A stretch of 64,000 nucleotides of DNA from NCBI GenBank assembly GCA_021604645.1, contig BQJJ01000002.1, forward strand, positions 186,001-250,000, written 5' to 3'. Every line of letters begins with the position of its first letter. Positions within the stretch are counted from its first letter, which is position 1. The DNA comes from Methyloligella sp. (lineage in GTDB: Bacteria; Pseudomonadota; Alphaproteobacteria; Rhizobiales; HXMU1428-3). The notes under the pieces were generated by a model, which saw only the letters and a list, made by a program, of their open reading frames with translations, was not told the origin of the DNA and searched no databases. A program made the position numbers and the translations under genes. Of the stretch, positions 17,444 to 27,500 are shown piece after piece.

Positions 17444-18784
17444 CTAAACAGCTTTCAAAACCCCAACAATATCAGTAACAACATCTTCAACTAATCCTTT
17501 ATCATCCCCCTCAGCCATCACCCGAATAAGTGGTTCTGTGCCAGAAGGACGGATAACAAGTCGACCCTTTTGCCCAAGACGCGATTCTCCCTCTTTAATA
17601 GCCTCAATAACAGAGACTTCTTCTAAAGGAGTGCCAGAGCTAAAACGAACATTTTGCAGGAGTTGGGGAATAGGCTCAAACTGAGAACAAACCTCACTGA
17701 CAGGTTTGCCAGAAGAAACAACCACAGCTAAGATTTGCAACGCAGAAACAAGACCATCACCGGTTGTTGAAAAGTCAGTCAAAACAATATGCCCAGATTG
17801 TTCACCGCCAACATTAAACCCGTGTTGACGCATATGCTCGACCACATACCGATCACCAACAGGAGTGCGAATGAGTTTGAGTTTTTCGTTTTCCAAAAAT
17901 CTCTCAAATCCAAGGTTAGACATAACGGTAGCCACGACACCACCAGCCTGCAATTTACCTTGATCATTCCATGATTTTGCAATGACAGCCATCAATTGAT
18001 CACCATCAACCAATTGGCCTTTTTCATCAACGATCACCACACGGTCAGCATCACCATCAAGAGCAATACCAATGTCGGCGCGCATTTCCTTCACTTTTTC
18101 ACAAAGCGCTTCAGGTGAAGTTGAACCACATCCTTCATTAATGTTTGTACCATTTGGATCAACCCCAATGGTAATGACCTCAGCCCCAAGTTCCCAGAGA
18201 GCTAAAGGTGCAACTTTATAAGCTGCACCATGGGCACAATCGATAACAATACGAAGATTTTCAAACCGCATATTACGAGGCAAGCTCCGCTTAGCAGCTT
18301 CAATGTACCGGTCCCGAGAACTTTCAATGCGTTTCGCACGGCCAATTTGACGAGGCTCAGCCAGTAAAGAAGAAATATCGCCCTCAATCATTTCAGTGAT
18401 CTCAGCTTCCTGCGCATCACAAAGCTTATACCCGTCTGGCCCAAATATCTTAATGCCATTATCAGCAAAACTATTATGAGACGCTGAAATCATAACCCCA
18501 AGATCCGCCCGCATAGAGCGCGTAAGCATCGCAACACCAGGCGTTGGCACTGGCCCAAGTTGAAAAACATCCATACCAACAGATGTGAACCCGGAAATCA
18601 GGGCTGATTCAATCATATAGCCAGAAAGACGTGTATCCTTACCAATCACAACACGGTGCCTGTGGCTGCCATTGGTGAACATTTTACCAGCAGCCATACC
18701 AAGTTTTAAGGCAATTTCACTGGTCATAGGGTATTGGTTTGCCTGCCCACGAACACCATCAGTACCAAAAAGTTTCTTTGACAT
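17444..18784 (-). CDS. glmM: Phosphoglucosamine mutase
   Basis: Interconverts glucosamine-6-phosphate and glucosamine-1-phosphate for UDP-GlcNAc, peptidoglycan and lipid A synthesis. About 446 residues. Motifs: [14 protein letters not shown] at the start, the phosphoserine loop [20 protein letters not shown] (about 95-114), metal-binding [11 protein letters not shown] (about 240-250), substrate loop GGEQSGHI and phosphate-binding [12 protein letters not shown] near the C-terminus. The start at 18784 ([10 protein letters not shown]) matches the family; another start 9 nt earlier is possible and neither has a strong ribosome site. The order ftsH-folP-glmM is conserved in proteobacteria. Confidence 0.96.
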   Translation of the reverse strand: MSKKLFGTDGVRGQANQYPMTSEIALKLGMAAGKMFTNGSHRHRVVIGKDTRLSGYMIESALISGFTSVGMDVFQLGPVPTPGVAMLTRSMRADLGVMISASHNSFADNGIKIFGPDGYKLCDAQEAEITEMIEGDISSLLAEPRQIGRAKRIESSRDRYIEAAKRSLPRNMRFENLRIVIDCAHGAAYKVAPLALWELGAEVITIGVDPNGTNINEGCGSTSPEALCEKVKEMRADIGIALDGDADRVVIVDEKGQLVDGDQLMAVIAKSWNDQGKLQAGGVVATVMSNLGFERFLENEKLKLIRTPVGDRYVVEHMRQHGFNVGGEQSGHIVLTDFSTTGDGLVSALQILAVVVSSGKPVSEVCSQFEPIPQLLQNVRFSSGTPLEEVSVIEAIKEGESRLGQKGRLVIRPSGTEPLIRVMAEGDDKGLVEDVVTDIVGVLKAV

Positions 18785-19041
18785 AAAAACCACAACCCCG
18801 TCATTCTATAAAATAATTTTAGATCTCTTATCCCAAGATCTATTTATGTAATGTGATAATCCACTTTAAAACGAAAATCACGGTAAAAACATGCAACAAA
18901 CTCTTTGCTCAATCACATATTGCATATGAATTTTACAAAAAAACACTGTTTAAATTGAGTGGATTTGCCAACATCTTAAACGAAAACGATTAATTTTCAA
19001 AAACCGTCAGAAGATGTCCTAAAACTATGGTAAAATTAAAC

Positions 19042-20091
19042 TTAACGATCTATTAGGCACCAAACCTTAAGAGCCTGAGCAGTCTCAGCCACATCATGAA
19101 CTCTAAAAATCTGAACCCCCTGGCTCGCTCCGAGCATAACACTCGTTAGAGAACCTGGTAAACGCTCACTAGCATCTTCATTCTTAGATAGAGCTCCAAT
19201 AAATGATTTTCGAGAACATCCAAGCAACAAAGGAACACCTAGCCCATGAAATAGGCTTAAACTCCTTAATAACTCACAATTATGAGAAACATTTTTCCCA
19301 AATCCAATTCCTGGGTCTAAAATAATATTCTCTGTACGAACACCGGCTTCAACTGCTCGCTGTAAACTGAGCGACAAATAATCATAAACATCCAAAACAG
19401 CATGATTGTAAGAAGGGTTCTCTTGCATCACCTCAGGTGTTCCCTGAGCATGCATTAAAATAACCGGCACATTCAAAGAGGCTGCCACCCCAAGTGAGTT
19501 CAGGTCAAATGTCAAAGCAGAAACATCATTGATGATATTAGCTCCAGCCCGAACCGCCGCCTCCATTACTTCTGATTTCCTGGTATCGATCGAAATAAGC
19601 GCTTTCGTTTTAGGTCGCAAAGCCTTAATAACTGGTATCACACGTTCAAGCTCATCTTCAACGGAAACAAGGTCGGCCCCAGGACGCGTACTTTCACCAC
19701 CAACATCAATGATATCAGCACCCTCTTCGACCATCACTAAAGCACGTTCAACCGCCTGTGAGACTTGATCATGCTGGCCACCATCAAAAAAACTATCCGG
19801 CGTTACATTGAGCACTCCCATTATTCGAGGACGTTCAAGAGTAAGTGAGGCCAAAGGCAACCGGTCTGCTGAGACCATCTCTGCTATAATGGAATACTCC
19901 TCAGGCACATCCATAAGTGAATATAAATGCCTGTGAACTTCAGGTCCCATTCCTGGACCATGCCGTGTCAAACGTTCTACATGACCATAACCAACTCCGT
20001 TGACACCAGCAAGGGAAGCGATTTTCTCACTGCCCGTTAATCCGTCTTTTTCGTCATATTTAATTGGAAGTGGGCGCCAATAATCCATCAT
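19042..20091 (-). CDS. folP: Dihydropteroate synthase with N-terminal extension
   Basis: Joins 6-hydroxymethyl-dihydropterin pyrophosphate with p-aminobenzoate; the sulfonamide target. The catalytic TIM barrel starts at about residue 87 with RIMGVLNVTPDSFFDGGQH and contains DVGGESTRPGA, SIDTRKSEVMEAAVRAGANIINDVSAL, DPGIGFGKNVSHNCELL and LLGCSRKSFIGAL. The first 85 residues (MMDYWRPLPIKYDEKDG ...) are extra relative to the common 270-280-residue enzyme. The family is certain; the role of the extension is unknown. Confidence 0.95.
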   Translation of the reverse strand: MMDYWRPLPIKYDEKDGLTGSEKIASLAGVNGVGYGHVERLTRHGPGMGPEVHRHLYSLMDVPEEYSIIAEMVSADRLPLASLTLERPRIMGVLNVTPDSFFDGGQHDQVSQAVERALVMVEEGADIIDVGGESTRPGADLVSVEDELERVIPVIKALRPKTKALISIDTRKSEVMEAAVRAGANIINDVSALTFDLNSLGVAASLNVPVILMHAQGTPEVMQENPSYNHAVLDVYDYLSLSLQRAVEAGVRTENIILDPGIGFGKNVSHNCELLRSLSLFHGLGVPLLLGCSRKSFIGALSKNEDASERLPGSLTSVMLGASQGVQIFRVHDVAETAQALKVWCLIDR

Positions 20092-20174
20092 TCACCTCTG
20101 TAAGAAAATCTATATAGAAGAAAGTGAGTTCAACTCATCAATACTTATACTAAACCTTCAATGAAAAACAAAAA

Positions 20175-20204
20175 AACCCAAATCAACAAATGTCGACCTG
20201 GGTT
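20175..20204 (-). terminator. Terminator of ftsH
   Basis: On the minus strand AACCCAGGTC pairs with GATTTGGGTT (two G-U pairs) around a 10-nt loop and is followed by TTTTTG, about 30 nt past the ftsH stop. Confidence 0.75.
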
Positions 20205-20236
20205 TTTTAATTCATAGGGGTAGAACTCTAACACAT

Positions 20237-22171
20237 TTAACCTTGCGGTTGCGGTTCCATATCACCTGAAGGTTCTTCGCCACCAGGTTTTGGTTTTGTC
20301 TTTCCTGCAATTGGAACAACAGAGTGAGAACCACCTGATTGATCATCTGGCTCATCTCGCTGTAAAGGTTTACCGTTAATCAAGTCATTCACTTCTTCAC
20401 CGCTAAGCGTCTCATGCTCTAGAAGTCCTTGAGCTACGATCTCTAGATCATCACTTTTTTCTTCCAGGATCCGCCGTGCAGTTTTCTCGCCATCATCAAT
20501 TAAGCTACGAACTTCTTCATCAACTAAACGAGCAGTTTCTTCAGAAATATTCACAGAGTTTGAAACCGAATGACCAAGGAAAACTTCTTCTTGATTACTA
20601 TTGTACAGCACACGTCCGAGTTTTTCAGACATGCCCCATTCCATAACCATCTTACGAGCAAGTCCTGTTGCCATCTGAATATCACCAGTGGCACCATTTG
20701 TTACTTTGTCATCGCCAAAAATTTTAATCTCAGCTTCTCGGCCACCAAACAAAACAGCCAACCGCGAAACACAATATGAACGTGTATAAGAATGACGATC
20801 AGTCTCAGGTAGGTTCATTGTCACACCAAGAGCGCGTCCACGTGGAATAATTGTCACCTTATGAAGAGGGTCAAATTCAGGAACATGCAACCCAACAATC
20901 ACGTGACCAGCTTCATGATAAGCCGTGTTTTTCTTTTCATGCTCAGTCATCACCATCGAGCGACGCTCTGCGCCCATCATGACTTTATCTTTCGCATCTT
21001 CAAATTCTTGTTGAGTGACCATCCGCATTGAACGACGCGCAGCAAGTAGAGCCGCTTCATTCACAAGGTTGGCTAAATCCGCACCGGAAAACCCAGGCGT
21101 GCCACGTGCTAAAACTTTCACATCAACATTTGGAGCCAATGGAACTTTTTCAGCGTGAACTTTCAAAATTTTCTCACGGCCAACAACATCAGGCAATGGC
21201 ACAACGACCTGACGGTCAAACCGACCAGGACGCAAGAGCGCCGGGTCCAAAACATCCGGTCTGTTGGTTGCAGCTAAAAGAATAATACTTTCGTTCGCTT
21301 CAAATCCATCCATCTCAACAAGAAGTTGGTTCAAAGTTTGCTCGCGCTCATCATTGCCGCCGCCAAGACCAGCACCACGATGTCGGCCAACAGCATCAAT
21401 CTCATCAATAAAAATGATACAAGGCGCATTGCGTTTTGCTTGCTCGAACATATCACGCACCCGGCTGGCACCAACACCAACAAACATCTCAACAAAGTCT
21501 GAACCAGAAATCGTAAAGAACGGCACATTCGCTTCACCAGCAATCGCGCGCGCTAGCAATGTCTTACCGGTCCCTGGAGGGCCAACAAGAAGTGCGCCAT
21601 GCGGAATATGACCACCCAAACGTTGAAACTTTTGCGGGTCTCTTAAATATTCAACAATCTCAACCAAATCATCTTTGGCTTCATCAACACCGGCCACATC
21701 TTCAAAAGTCTTGCGGTCATGGTGTTCTGTTAAAAGCTTCGCTTTAGACTTACCAAAGCCCATGGCCTTACCGCCACCACCTTGCATTTGGCGCATAAAG
21801 AAAATCCAAACACCAATGAGCAATAAGACAGGTAAGAAGGTTGTCAAAAGAACATTTAAAAATGAGTTCGATTCATCTTCAGGCGGTTTCGCAGTAATCT
21901 TCACACCCTTAGAAGAAAGCGTACCAATCAAATTAGGGTCATTTGGAGCATAAGTCGCAAACGCACCACCATTACCAAACTGCCCGGTTACTTTCTGACC
22001 GGCAATCGTCAACTCTTTGACATTGCCCTGCTCAACTTGAGCTAAGAGTTCAGAATAACTAATTTGAGTTTGTTTAGGGTTATTTTGCGCCCCTTTAATC
22101 ATATTAAATAACACAAGCAACAATAACAGAATGACAACCCAAACCGCGAAATTGCGAAAATGCGAATTCAT
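20237..22171 (-). CDS. ftsH: ATP-dependent zinc metalloprotease FtsH
   Basis: Membrane-anchored AAA+ protease that degrades LpxC, misassembled membrane proteins and regulators. 644 residues: two transmembrane helices (about 8-25 and 107-128) flanking a periplasmic segment, Walker [14 protein letters not shown] (about 198-210), Walker [14 protein letters not shown], second region of homology [20 protein letters not shown], and the zinc site HEAGH (about 420). The C-terminal tail is disordered and Pro/Gly-rich, which is common. Standard length and organisation. Confidence 0.98.
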   Translation of the reverse strand: MNSHFRNFAVWVVILLLLLVLFNMIKGAQNNPKQTQISYSELLAQVEQGNVKELTIAGQKVTGQFGNGGAFATYAPNDPNLIGTLSSKGVKITAKPPEDESNSFLNVLLTTFLPVLLLIGVWIFFMRQMQGGGGKAMGFGKSKAKLLTEHHDRKTFEDVAGVDEAKDDLVEIVEYLRDPQKFQRLGGHIPHGALLVGPPGTGKTLLARAIAGEANVPFFTISGSDFVEMFVGVGASRVRDMFEQAKRNAPCIIFIDEIDAVGRHRGAGLGGGNDEREQTLNQLLVEMDGFEANESIILLAATNRPDVLDPALLRPGRFDRQVVVPLPDVVGREKILKVHAEKVPLAPNVDVKVLARGTPGFSGADLANLVNEAALLAARRSMRMVTQQEFEDAKDKVMMGAERRSMVMTEHEKKNTAYHEAGHVIVGLHVPEFDPLHKVTIIPRGRALGVTMNLPETDRHSYTRSYCVSRLAVLFGGREAEIKIFGDDKVTNGATGDIQMATGLARKMVMEWGMSEKLGRVLYNSNQEEVFLGHSVSNSVNISEETARLVDEEVRSLIDDGEKTARRILEEKSDDLEIVAQGLLEHETLSGEEVNDLINGKPLQRDEPDDQSGGSHSVVPIAGKTKPKPGGEEPSGDMEPQPQG

Positions 22172-22613
22172 AAAAATTTCCTATCTCAGAAGCAAAAAGC
22201 TATATGTCAAAGACACTACGTCAAAAACCATAAATCTTAGTCTTTTTGCCTCATTATATTAAGCATCATCACAAACATTGTCTTTGCGATGGTAATTAGT
22301 ACAAATAAAAAAGTAAGTTGGTACAGATAAAACTGGCCCTTAACAAAAGGCGTTTATAAGCAAATTACGTAAATATTTTCGTAAAATCCCGCCCATTAAA
22401 GCTAGCTTTAAAAAAACCAGTATCTATTCCCCTTAACATAGGCACGCTAAGAAGATTTGCCAAGAGGAAGAAAAGAAAGAAAAAGTGTTTTTCTCAAGAA
22501 CTTCAAGGCACTTTATAACAATTTCTCACAAGAATAAGGCTAATTTCTCATTTGATATGTGAAACACATGATTAAGCAAATGTGAAACAACAGAATTTAA
22601 GCATTAATTCAGC
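22172..22613. other. Intergenic region between tilS and ftsH
   Basis: About 440 nt of AT-rich sequence with no open frame of note, no recognised repeat module and no strong hairpin. It presumably contains the ftsH promoter; ftsH is often heat-inducible, but I could not assign a sigma-32 site. Confidence 0.4.
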
Positions 22614-24017
22614 TTAAAATAACAATGTTTTCCAGTTCTTAAGCGGGAAAACAGCCCTTTCAAACGAAACACCATCTAAAAACTCATCCAAATCACCAAA
22701 CAGCTCCACAAAAAGGCTCTCATCATAGATCTCCAGTTGCGGCACAGCCACCAATTTCCCCTCGCACCAACACCCGGCAATAGCCGGTAAAACGGTTTTT
22801 GAAGCATTCAAGCGAGATAATCCGGTTCCCAATTCACGATATTTATCTTTTATCTGCGCTATTTCAACATTAGAAAAACCACGAATAAGTAACTCACCTG
22901 AAAATTCCTCCGGAACTTTAATTCCAACCCGCTGATCCCAAATGACCTGCCTACTGTGAGAAATATCTCCATCAGATGAAAGAGTAGAACACTCACCAAA
23001 CTGTTGCTCAACAATTTCAAAGTTCGTTCGCCCAACCTCTCGAGAAAATTGCAAATACCCATCTGACTTTCTCTCACACATCACGCCAGCAAGCACAAAT
23101 TTCTCCTGCCCCATAGTTGTAATATGCGCCGCACCACCTTCCAAACTTGAAAGAGAGCGCCCCTCAATACCAAACGCCATCAGCAAACGACGTAAAATTC
23201 TCACCTGTATCTCATTTGGAAGAGAGAAGTAATCCTCCCCCTTCACAAACAACAGCCCAACTCGGTGTACCGTCACATTCGAGCGAACAAATTCTAAGGC
23301 CTGGTTTTCAAGTGCCAAACGCCCGCGCTGCAACCGGCGCACACTCTCACCGATCATCTCAGGCAAACGCACCTCTCTATCTAAAGAGAGACTATCGAGT
23401 GAAGTAAGAAGTTGGCGCACCTGAACACGCTCATAATCAACATTGCGATTACTCGGGTCTTCGATCCACCCAATACCTCGGGTCTCAAGCCAGACACGTA
23501 AAACGCTCCCTCGAACCTTTAAGAGAGGCCTAATGATCTGCATCCCAAAAAGCTCACGGGTGTCATGCATAGAAGAAAGCCCATCAATACCACTCCCTCT
23601 AAGAAGCCGCATCAAAAACGTTTCAGCCTGATCATCAAGTGTGTGAGCTGTTAGCAAATGAGAAATATCAAATTCTTTTAAATGCTGCGCCATAGCCTCA
23701 TAACGCGCCTCTCTGGCCCGCGCCTGCAAGGAACTTCCTTGGTCCAACCCTTCAAGTTTAATCGGAACACCAGTAAACCCAAGCTTTTCAGCTGTTTGAA
23801 TAACTTTTGCAACTTCCTCAGCCGCTTCAGCGCGCACCCCATGATCAACAGAGAAAACAACATCCTTCGCATCATTGAGCGGATATCTAGACCGCCAGTC
23901 CGCAAAAAGATGCAATAAAGCCATGCTATCCCCACCACCAGAAACGGCCAAGCCAATAGCACTTTTCCCTAATAGCTGAGAAAACAAATCATCAATTTTA
24001 GAATGAGTAAGCTCCAT
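22614..24017 (-). CDS. tilS: tRNA(Ile)-lysidine synthetase
   Basis: Attaches lysine to C34 of the CAU anticodon of tRNA-Ile2, an essential step for reading AUA. About 467 residues. The PP-loop ATP-binding motif is AVSGGGDSMALLHLF (about residues 20-34). The N-terminal domain also has VDHGVRAEAAEEV and LTAHTLDDQAETFLMRLLRGSGIDGL. The C-terminal part is divergent. The ATG at 24017 (MELTHSK) is chosen over an in-frame TTG 9 nt upstream. It follows cpoB on the same strand but a plus-strand gene is interposed, so it has its own promoter. Confidence 0.93.
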   Translation of the reverse strand: MELTHSKIDDLFSQLLGKSAIGLAVSGGGDSMALLHLFADWRSRYPLNDAKDVVFSVDHGVRAEAAEEVAKVIQTAEKLGFTGVPIKLEGLDQGSSLQARAREARYEAMAQHLKEFDISHLLTAHTLDDQAETFLMRLLRGSGIDGLSSMHDTRELFGMQIIRPLLKVRGSVLRVWLETRGIGWIEDPSNRNVDYERVQVRQLLTSLDSLSLDREVRLPEMIGESVRRLQRGRLALENQALEFVRSNVTVHRVGLLFVKGEDYFSLPNEIQVRILRRLLMAFGIEGRSLSSLEGGAAHITTMGQEKFVLAGVMCERKSDGYLQFSREVGRTNFEIVEQQFGECSTLSSDGDISHSRQVIWDQRVGIKVPEEFSGELLIRGFSNVEIAQIKDKYRELGTGLSRLNASKTVLPAIAGCWCEGKLVAVPQLEIYDESLFVELFGDLDEFLDGVSFERAVFPLKNWKTLLF

Positions 24018-24154
24018 AAAAGGCAACCTACAATTAGAGGGACCACAAAAGCAAGAACACAGTCTAAAAGTATTAATTCTATATTTGGATTTTTCTATCC
24101 ATCTGAACAGAACTCAAATAGAAATGTCTAAAATTAGTAACGGACACTGAAGTT

Positions 24155-24808
24155 ATGGGCACTGAAGAAGACAACTCTCGTCTATTAGATGAAATTGAAA
24201 ATCTGGAAATCGATAAAGAAACAGATTTAAAAAGAGCTATAGAGCTTTGTAATAATGATGAAGAGGAAGTACGAATGAGAGCTATTGAAGCACTCATACA
24301 CAGAGATACACAATCAATCCGTTCCCAAATTCATGTAGCCTTGGATGATGCAGATGAACTAGTCCGAATATGCGCATTAGAATGGGTTGAGGAGCATGAA
24401 GCGTCTGAATTTAGAGAAGAATCCATCAAACTAACAAGAGATGAAGATGCTATTGTTCGTGCATATGCATTTGATGTCTTAGGTGTCATAGGTTCAAAAT
24501 CTGACCTCATGTTCATCAAGAGCTTCATAAAAACAGCGACTGAAAGAGAGAAAACCTCAATCTACGCTGCCCTCCATAAACTCGGAGATCCCTTTGCGAT
24601 TAATGAATATTACGAAATTTTAGTCCGAAAAAAAGATCACACGGCTCGTGTTGCAGCAGCCAATATGTTGGACGCACGCATGGAGAATATCGACTGGCAA
24701 GTCGCTTTATCTAAAATTGAAAAAGCATATGGTAAAAACGAACCAATCTCTGTTCAATCAGCATTTGATAACGCCCTTAAATGGATCAAAGAAGAAAAAC
24801 TAAATTAA
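24155..24808 (+). CDS. HEAT-repeat-like helical protein, function unknown
   Basis: 217 residues, acidic and entirely helical in character. Repeats such as DEEEVRMRAIEALIHRD, DADELVRICALEWVEEHE, DEDAIVRAYAFDVLGVIG and DHTARVAAANMLDARM have the spacing of HEAT/PBS-lyase-type repeats (about residues 35-180). No catalytic motif, signal peptide or membrane segment. It is the only plus-strand gene inside the long minus-strand tol/ruv block, between tilS and cpoB, and its stop codon abuts that of cpoB with no spacer. Isolated proteins of this kind are often scaffolds or sensors; no specific role can be assigned. Confidence 0.7.
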   Translation: MGTEEDNSRLLDEIENLEIDKETDLKRAIELCNNDEEEVRMRAIEALIHRDTQSIRSQIHVALDDADELVRICALEWVEEHEASEFREESIKLTRDEDAIVRAYAFDVLGVIGSKSDLMFIKSFIKTATEREKTSIYAALHKLGDPFAINEYYEILVRKKDHTARVAAANMLDARMENIDWQVALSKIEKAYGKNEPISVQSAFDNALKWIKEEKLN

Positions 24809-25705
24809 CTACCGACAACGCGCTTTAGTCTGCTCTTGTCCCAACCGGCGTGCTATGTGTCCAGAGAGAGATTTATATTTATCACTCAATTGCGCATAAG
24901 TCTGGCATGCAGCCTCAGATTGCCCAAGCCGTTGAAGGGACATCCCTAATTTAAGCAGGTTATCCGGCGCTTTGGCACTCGTTTTATAAGTTTTATATCC
25001 CTTTAAAAACTCATGCGCCGCTTTTCTATAATCATTGCGAGCAAAATAAGTTTCACCCAACCAATATTGCGCATTTCCTGAAAGTTCATCTTGCGGGTAG
25101 TTTCTTAAAAATGAACGAAATGTCGCTTCAGCTGAAACATAATCACTTGCCATCAAATAATTATAACCAGCATCATAAAGCTTGCGAGATGGAACCCCAT
25201 TCACCGCAACCCGGCTTTTGGGTACTTGTCCGTCAAGCGGTAGATCAGCACCCGGTACATGTCTGTCAGAAAGCATAGGCTGTTCAGATATCACTCTACC
25301 GTTTGATAATTGACCATTTGAGAGTTGTTTCTCTGATTGAGTATCAGCACCCCAGCCATCTGTTCTAAATTGTGGCTCACCAGTAACCCGATCAGCAGCG
25401 CCTTGATCTAACCTTTGGTCAAGGGGCAAGCGACGATCAAACCGTTGATTATTAAGAGGCTGATTTTGGCGCACACCTTTTTGAACCAAAGTCTGCAAAG
25501 CGCCAATCATTGATTTCATTTCAGTAATCTGCGCTTCAAGGCGATCAATCCGGCGTTGAGCCTCATTCAATTCATCATTTTGAGAAGATTTAGCCGTATT
25601 GCCTTTTGCATCCTGAGCAAGGGCCACAGAATGCCAATTAACACTCAAAAGCGCGCTAACATTCAAAAGAATGGAAACAAACAACACACCAGTTAAATGT
25701 CTCAT
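24809..25705 (-). CDS. cpoB: Tol-Pal system protein CpoB (YbgF)
   Basis: Periplasmic coordinator of outer-membrane constriction and peptidoglycan synthesis during division. 298 residues: signal peptide (VLFVSILLNVSALLSVNWHSVALAQ), coiled-coil trimerisation segment (about 45-85, DELNEAQRRIDRLEAQITEMKSMIG), a low-complexity linker rich in Asn, Arg and Gln, and a C-terminal TPR domain (KLYDAGYNYLMASDYVSAEATFRSFLRNYP; GETYFARNDYRKAAHEFLKGY). The ATG at 25705 is preferred to an in-frame TTG upstream. It lies directly behind pal. Confidence 0.93.
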   Translation of the reverse strand: MRHLTGVLFVSILLNVSALLSVNWHSVALAQDAKGNTAKSSQNDELNEAQRRIDRLEAQITEMKSMIGALQTLVQKGVRQNQPLNNQRFDRRLPLDQRLDQGAADRVTGEPQFRTDGWGADTQSEKQLSNGQLSNGRVISEQPMLSDRHVPGADLPLDGQVPKSRVAVNGVPSRKLYDAGYNYLMASDYVSAEATFRSFLRNYPQDELSGNAQYWLGETYFARNDYRKAAHEFLKGYKTYKTSAKAPDNLLKLGMSLQRLGQSEAACQTYAQLSDKYKSLSGHIARRLGQEQTKARCR

Positions 25706-25738
25706 ATACCGTACCCCAAACAATTCTTAGCCCAAAAC

Positions 25739-26233
25739 TTAATAATTTGCCGCGCCATTTAACTTGGTTTCAACACGGCGGTTTTGCGACCAACAACTAA
25801 TATCATTGCAAATAGCAACTGGGCGCTCTTTACCATACGAAATAGTACGAAGGCGAGTTGGGTTAACACCATTTTGTATAAGGTAATTTTTAATCACATC
25901 AGCCCGGCGACCACCAAGAGCAATATTATACTCACGAGTGCCGCGCTCATCAGCATGCCCTTCAAGGGTCACTGAATAATTAGAATATTGCTGCAACCAT
26001 TTAACCTGATTGCGCAAGATACCCAAAGCTTGCTCGGTGAGCTGCACACTATCTGTGGTGAAATGAACAGTCGTTCCAACATTCACAGCAAAATCCTGCG
26101 GTGTTCCTGGCTTCGTTGGAGTACCAGTTAAACTCTTGTTCGCATTGCTACACCCGGTCACAAAGATTGCCAGCATCAGAACACATGCAAACCGTAATAA
26201 GTCCAGTTTTAAAAAATGAGATATCATTTTCAC
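25739..26233 (-). CDS. pal: Peptidoglycan-associated lipoprotein Pal
   Basis: Outer-membrane lipoprotein that tethers the outer membrane to peptidoglycan and docks TolB. 164 residues with a lipobox FVTGC (cysteine at about 28) after a hydrophobic signal, then an OmpA-like domain with the diaminopimelate-binding motif LEGHADERGTREYNIALGGRRAD. GTG start with GAGG 5 nt upstream; the ATG two codons later is an alternative. cpoB follows after 34 nt. Two tiny lipoprotein genes and a terminator separate it from tolB. Confidence 0.96.
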   Translation of the reverse strand: MKMISHFLKLDLLRFACVLMLAIFVTGCSNANKSLTGTPTKPGTPQDFAVNVGTTVHFTTDSVQLTEQALGILRNQVKWLQQYSNYSVTLEGHADERGTREYNIALGGRRADVIKNYLIQNGVNPTRLRTISYGKERPVAICNDISCWSQNRRVETKLNGAANY

Positions 26234-26780
26234 CCTCAGTTTTCACCCTATTCTCAAGCTCCACCTTTTAAGTACAGCTCTAAAGGATAGATGTGGTCAC
26301 TCTTAGCTATAAAAGCTTCAAGCCCTTTAAAATTTTCAATTCAAGCAAATAAAAACCATCATCAATCGTCTACAGTTCACCATTGAAAGTTTAGTAGTAG
26401 AAAACACTAAAGTTTACCATAGCCCAAACTGTGAAAACAAATCAGATGGCTCAACTATACATGTTTTTTTATGAACTGAAACTGATGAACATGAACTTTT
26501 AGCTTAGAATGATCATTAGAAGACAAAACGTCTACAAACGTCACAAACAAAAGCCTTCCCTGCAATAAGCTCAGCAAAATCAAAAAACTTGTAACATAAC
26601 CAATGCCAACAAAACTCAAGATAAAAGCAAAATTATGAATTTTCTAAGTTTAAAGCTGCAAAAAACGCAGGCAATAATTAGCCAGGCCCTAAAAATAAGA
26701 AAGAGGCAAGGAAGAGAGAGATCAATAGAACTAATAAACCAGCAGAAAAAACACTTATGTAATTATCAGGACATAAAAAA
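26234..26780. other. Intergenic region upstream of pal
   Basis: About 550 nt of very AT-rich DNA. It probably carries a separate promoter for pal-cpoB, since a terminator at 26781-26817 isolates the block from tolB and the small lipoproteins. A plus-strand open frame beginning at 26635 looks spurious and runs through the terminator. Confidence 0.45.
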
Positions 26781-26817
26781 ACCGCGCTGCAAACCAATGA
26801 ATGGTATGCAACACGGT
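26781..26817 (-). terminator. Strong terminator downstream of the small lipoprotein pair
   Basis: On the minus strand ACCGTGTTGCATACC pairs with GGTTTGCAGCGCGGT around ATTCATT, with few mismatches, and is followed by T6-7. It is about 50 nt past the second small lipoprotein stop. Confidence 0.9.
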
Positions 26818-26866
26818 CTTATTAACTGTTCTGAAAAATTAATTTCAGTCAAGTTGGTCGTTAAAA

Positions 26867-27007
26867 TTAACGAACAGCTTGAGTAACAGGAGCAACATCG
26901 CCACCAAGTTTCATTGGCTCGTGACGTACTTCACGACGACAAGCGCCAAGAGTAGCTACTGTGCCAACGATAGTTGCAGCAACGATAAGACCTTTAAATT
27001 TATTCAT
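26867..27007 (-). CDS. Small lipoprotein, second of a tandem paralogous pair
   Basis: 46 residues. A basic start and hydrophobic segment (KGLIVAATIVGTVAT) lead to the lipobox LGAC, with the lipidated cysteine at about residue 22. The mature peptide is only about 25 residues and begins CRREVRHEPMKLGGDVA. The upstream gene encodes a near-identical mature core CRREVRHEPMKLGADVA, so selection is on the mature peptide rather than the signal. AGGGGG precedes the ATG and a small GGATCA/TGATCC hairpin (27035-27049) lies in its leader. A terminator follows. No function known. Confidence 0.75.
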   Translation of the reverse strand: MNKFKGLIVAATIVGTVATLGACRREVRHEPMKLGGDVAPVTQAVR

Positions 27008-27114
27008 GGTAATTCCCCCTTCAGGTAATGTTTTGGATCAAAGTGATCCGGTTTGAAACTATATCATCCTAGTTAGTCGACATGACACTTTTATGTGCCA
27101 ACTAATGTAATCAA

Positions 27115-27261
27115 TTAACGATTTTTTTGTTCCACAATATCCAAAGCAACATCAGCCCCAAGCTTCATTGGTTCATGACGAACTTCACGGCGACATGCAG
27201 AAACACTAGCAACTGCACCAATAAGAACGGCAGCGACTAATAGTCGTTTATACGATTGCAT
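27115..27261 (-). CDS. Small lipoprotein, first of a tandem paralogous pair
   Basis: 48 residues. Signal YKRLLVAAVLIGAVAS, lipobox VSAC, then CRREVRHEPMKLGADVA and a short divergent tail (LDIVEQKNR). AAGGAG lies 7 nt before the ATG. It shares 16 of 17 residues after the lipidation site with its neighbour, while DNA outside that core has diverged. The pair sits between tolB and pal, two genes that are usually adjacent, which hints at an envelope role. I do not recognise the family. Confidence 0.75.
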   Translation of the reverse strand: MQSYKRLLVAAVLIGAVASVSACRREVRHEPMKLGADVALDIVEQKNR

Positions 27262-27500
27262 TATGTAAACTCCTTAAGAATTTTACGAGCAGTGCATACA
27301 TCCGGATTACCGGCGTTACCCTACAAGATCAAGAACAGATGCGATACAGTCACATGTTTTCACATAAAATGATGCGAAAAAGACACGAAATACTGCATTT
27401 CAACCCCTTCAAGCATGTTAGAACCATGATTAATACACAGCCCCACCTAACAATCAAAGATTGAAAGTGATTCTATCTGTAAAGGCAAGAACAATAACAA

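Noticed and set aside
26635..26886. 83-codon plus-strand frame between pal and the small lipoproteins
   Set aside because: It runs through the strong minus-strand terminator at 26781 and antisense to the lipoprotein end; basic low-complexity product.
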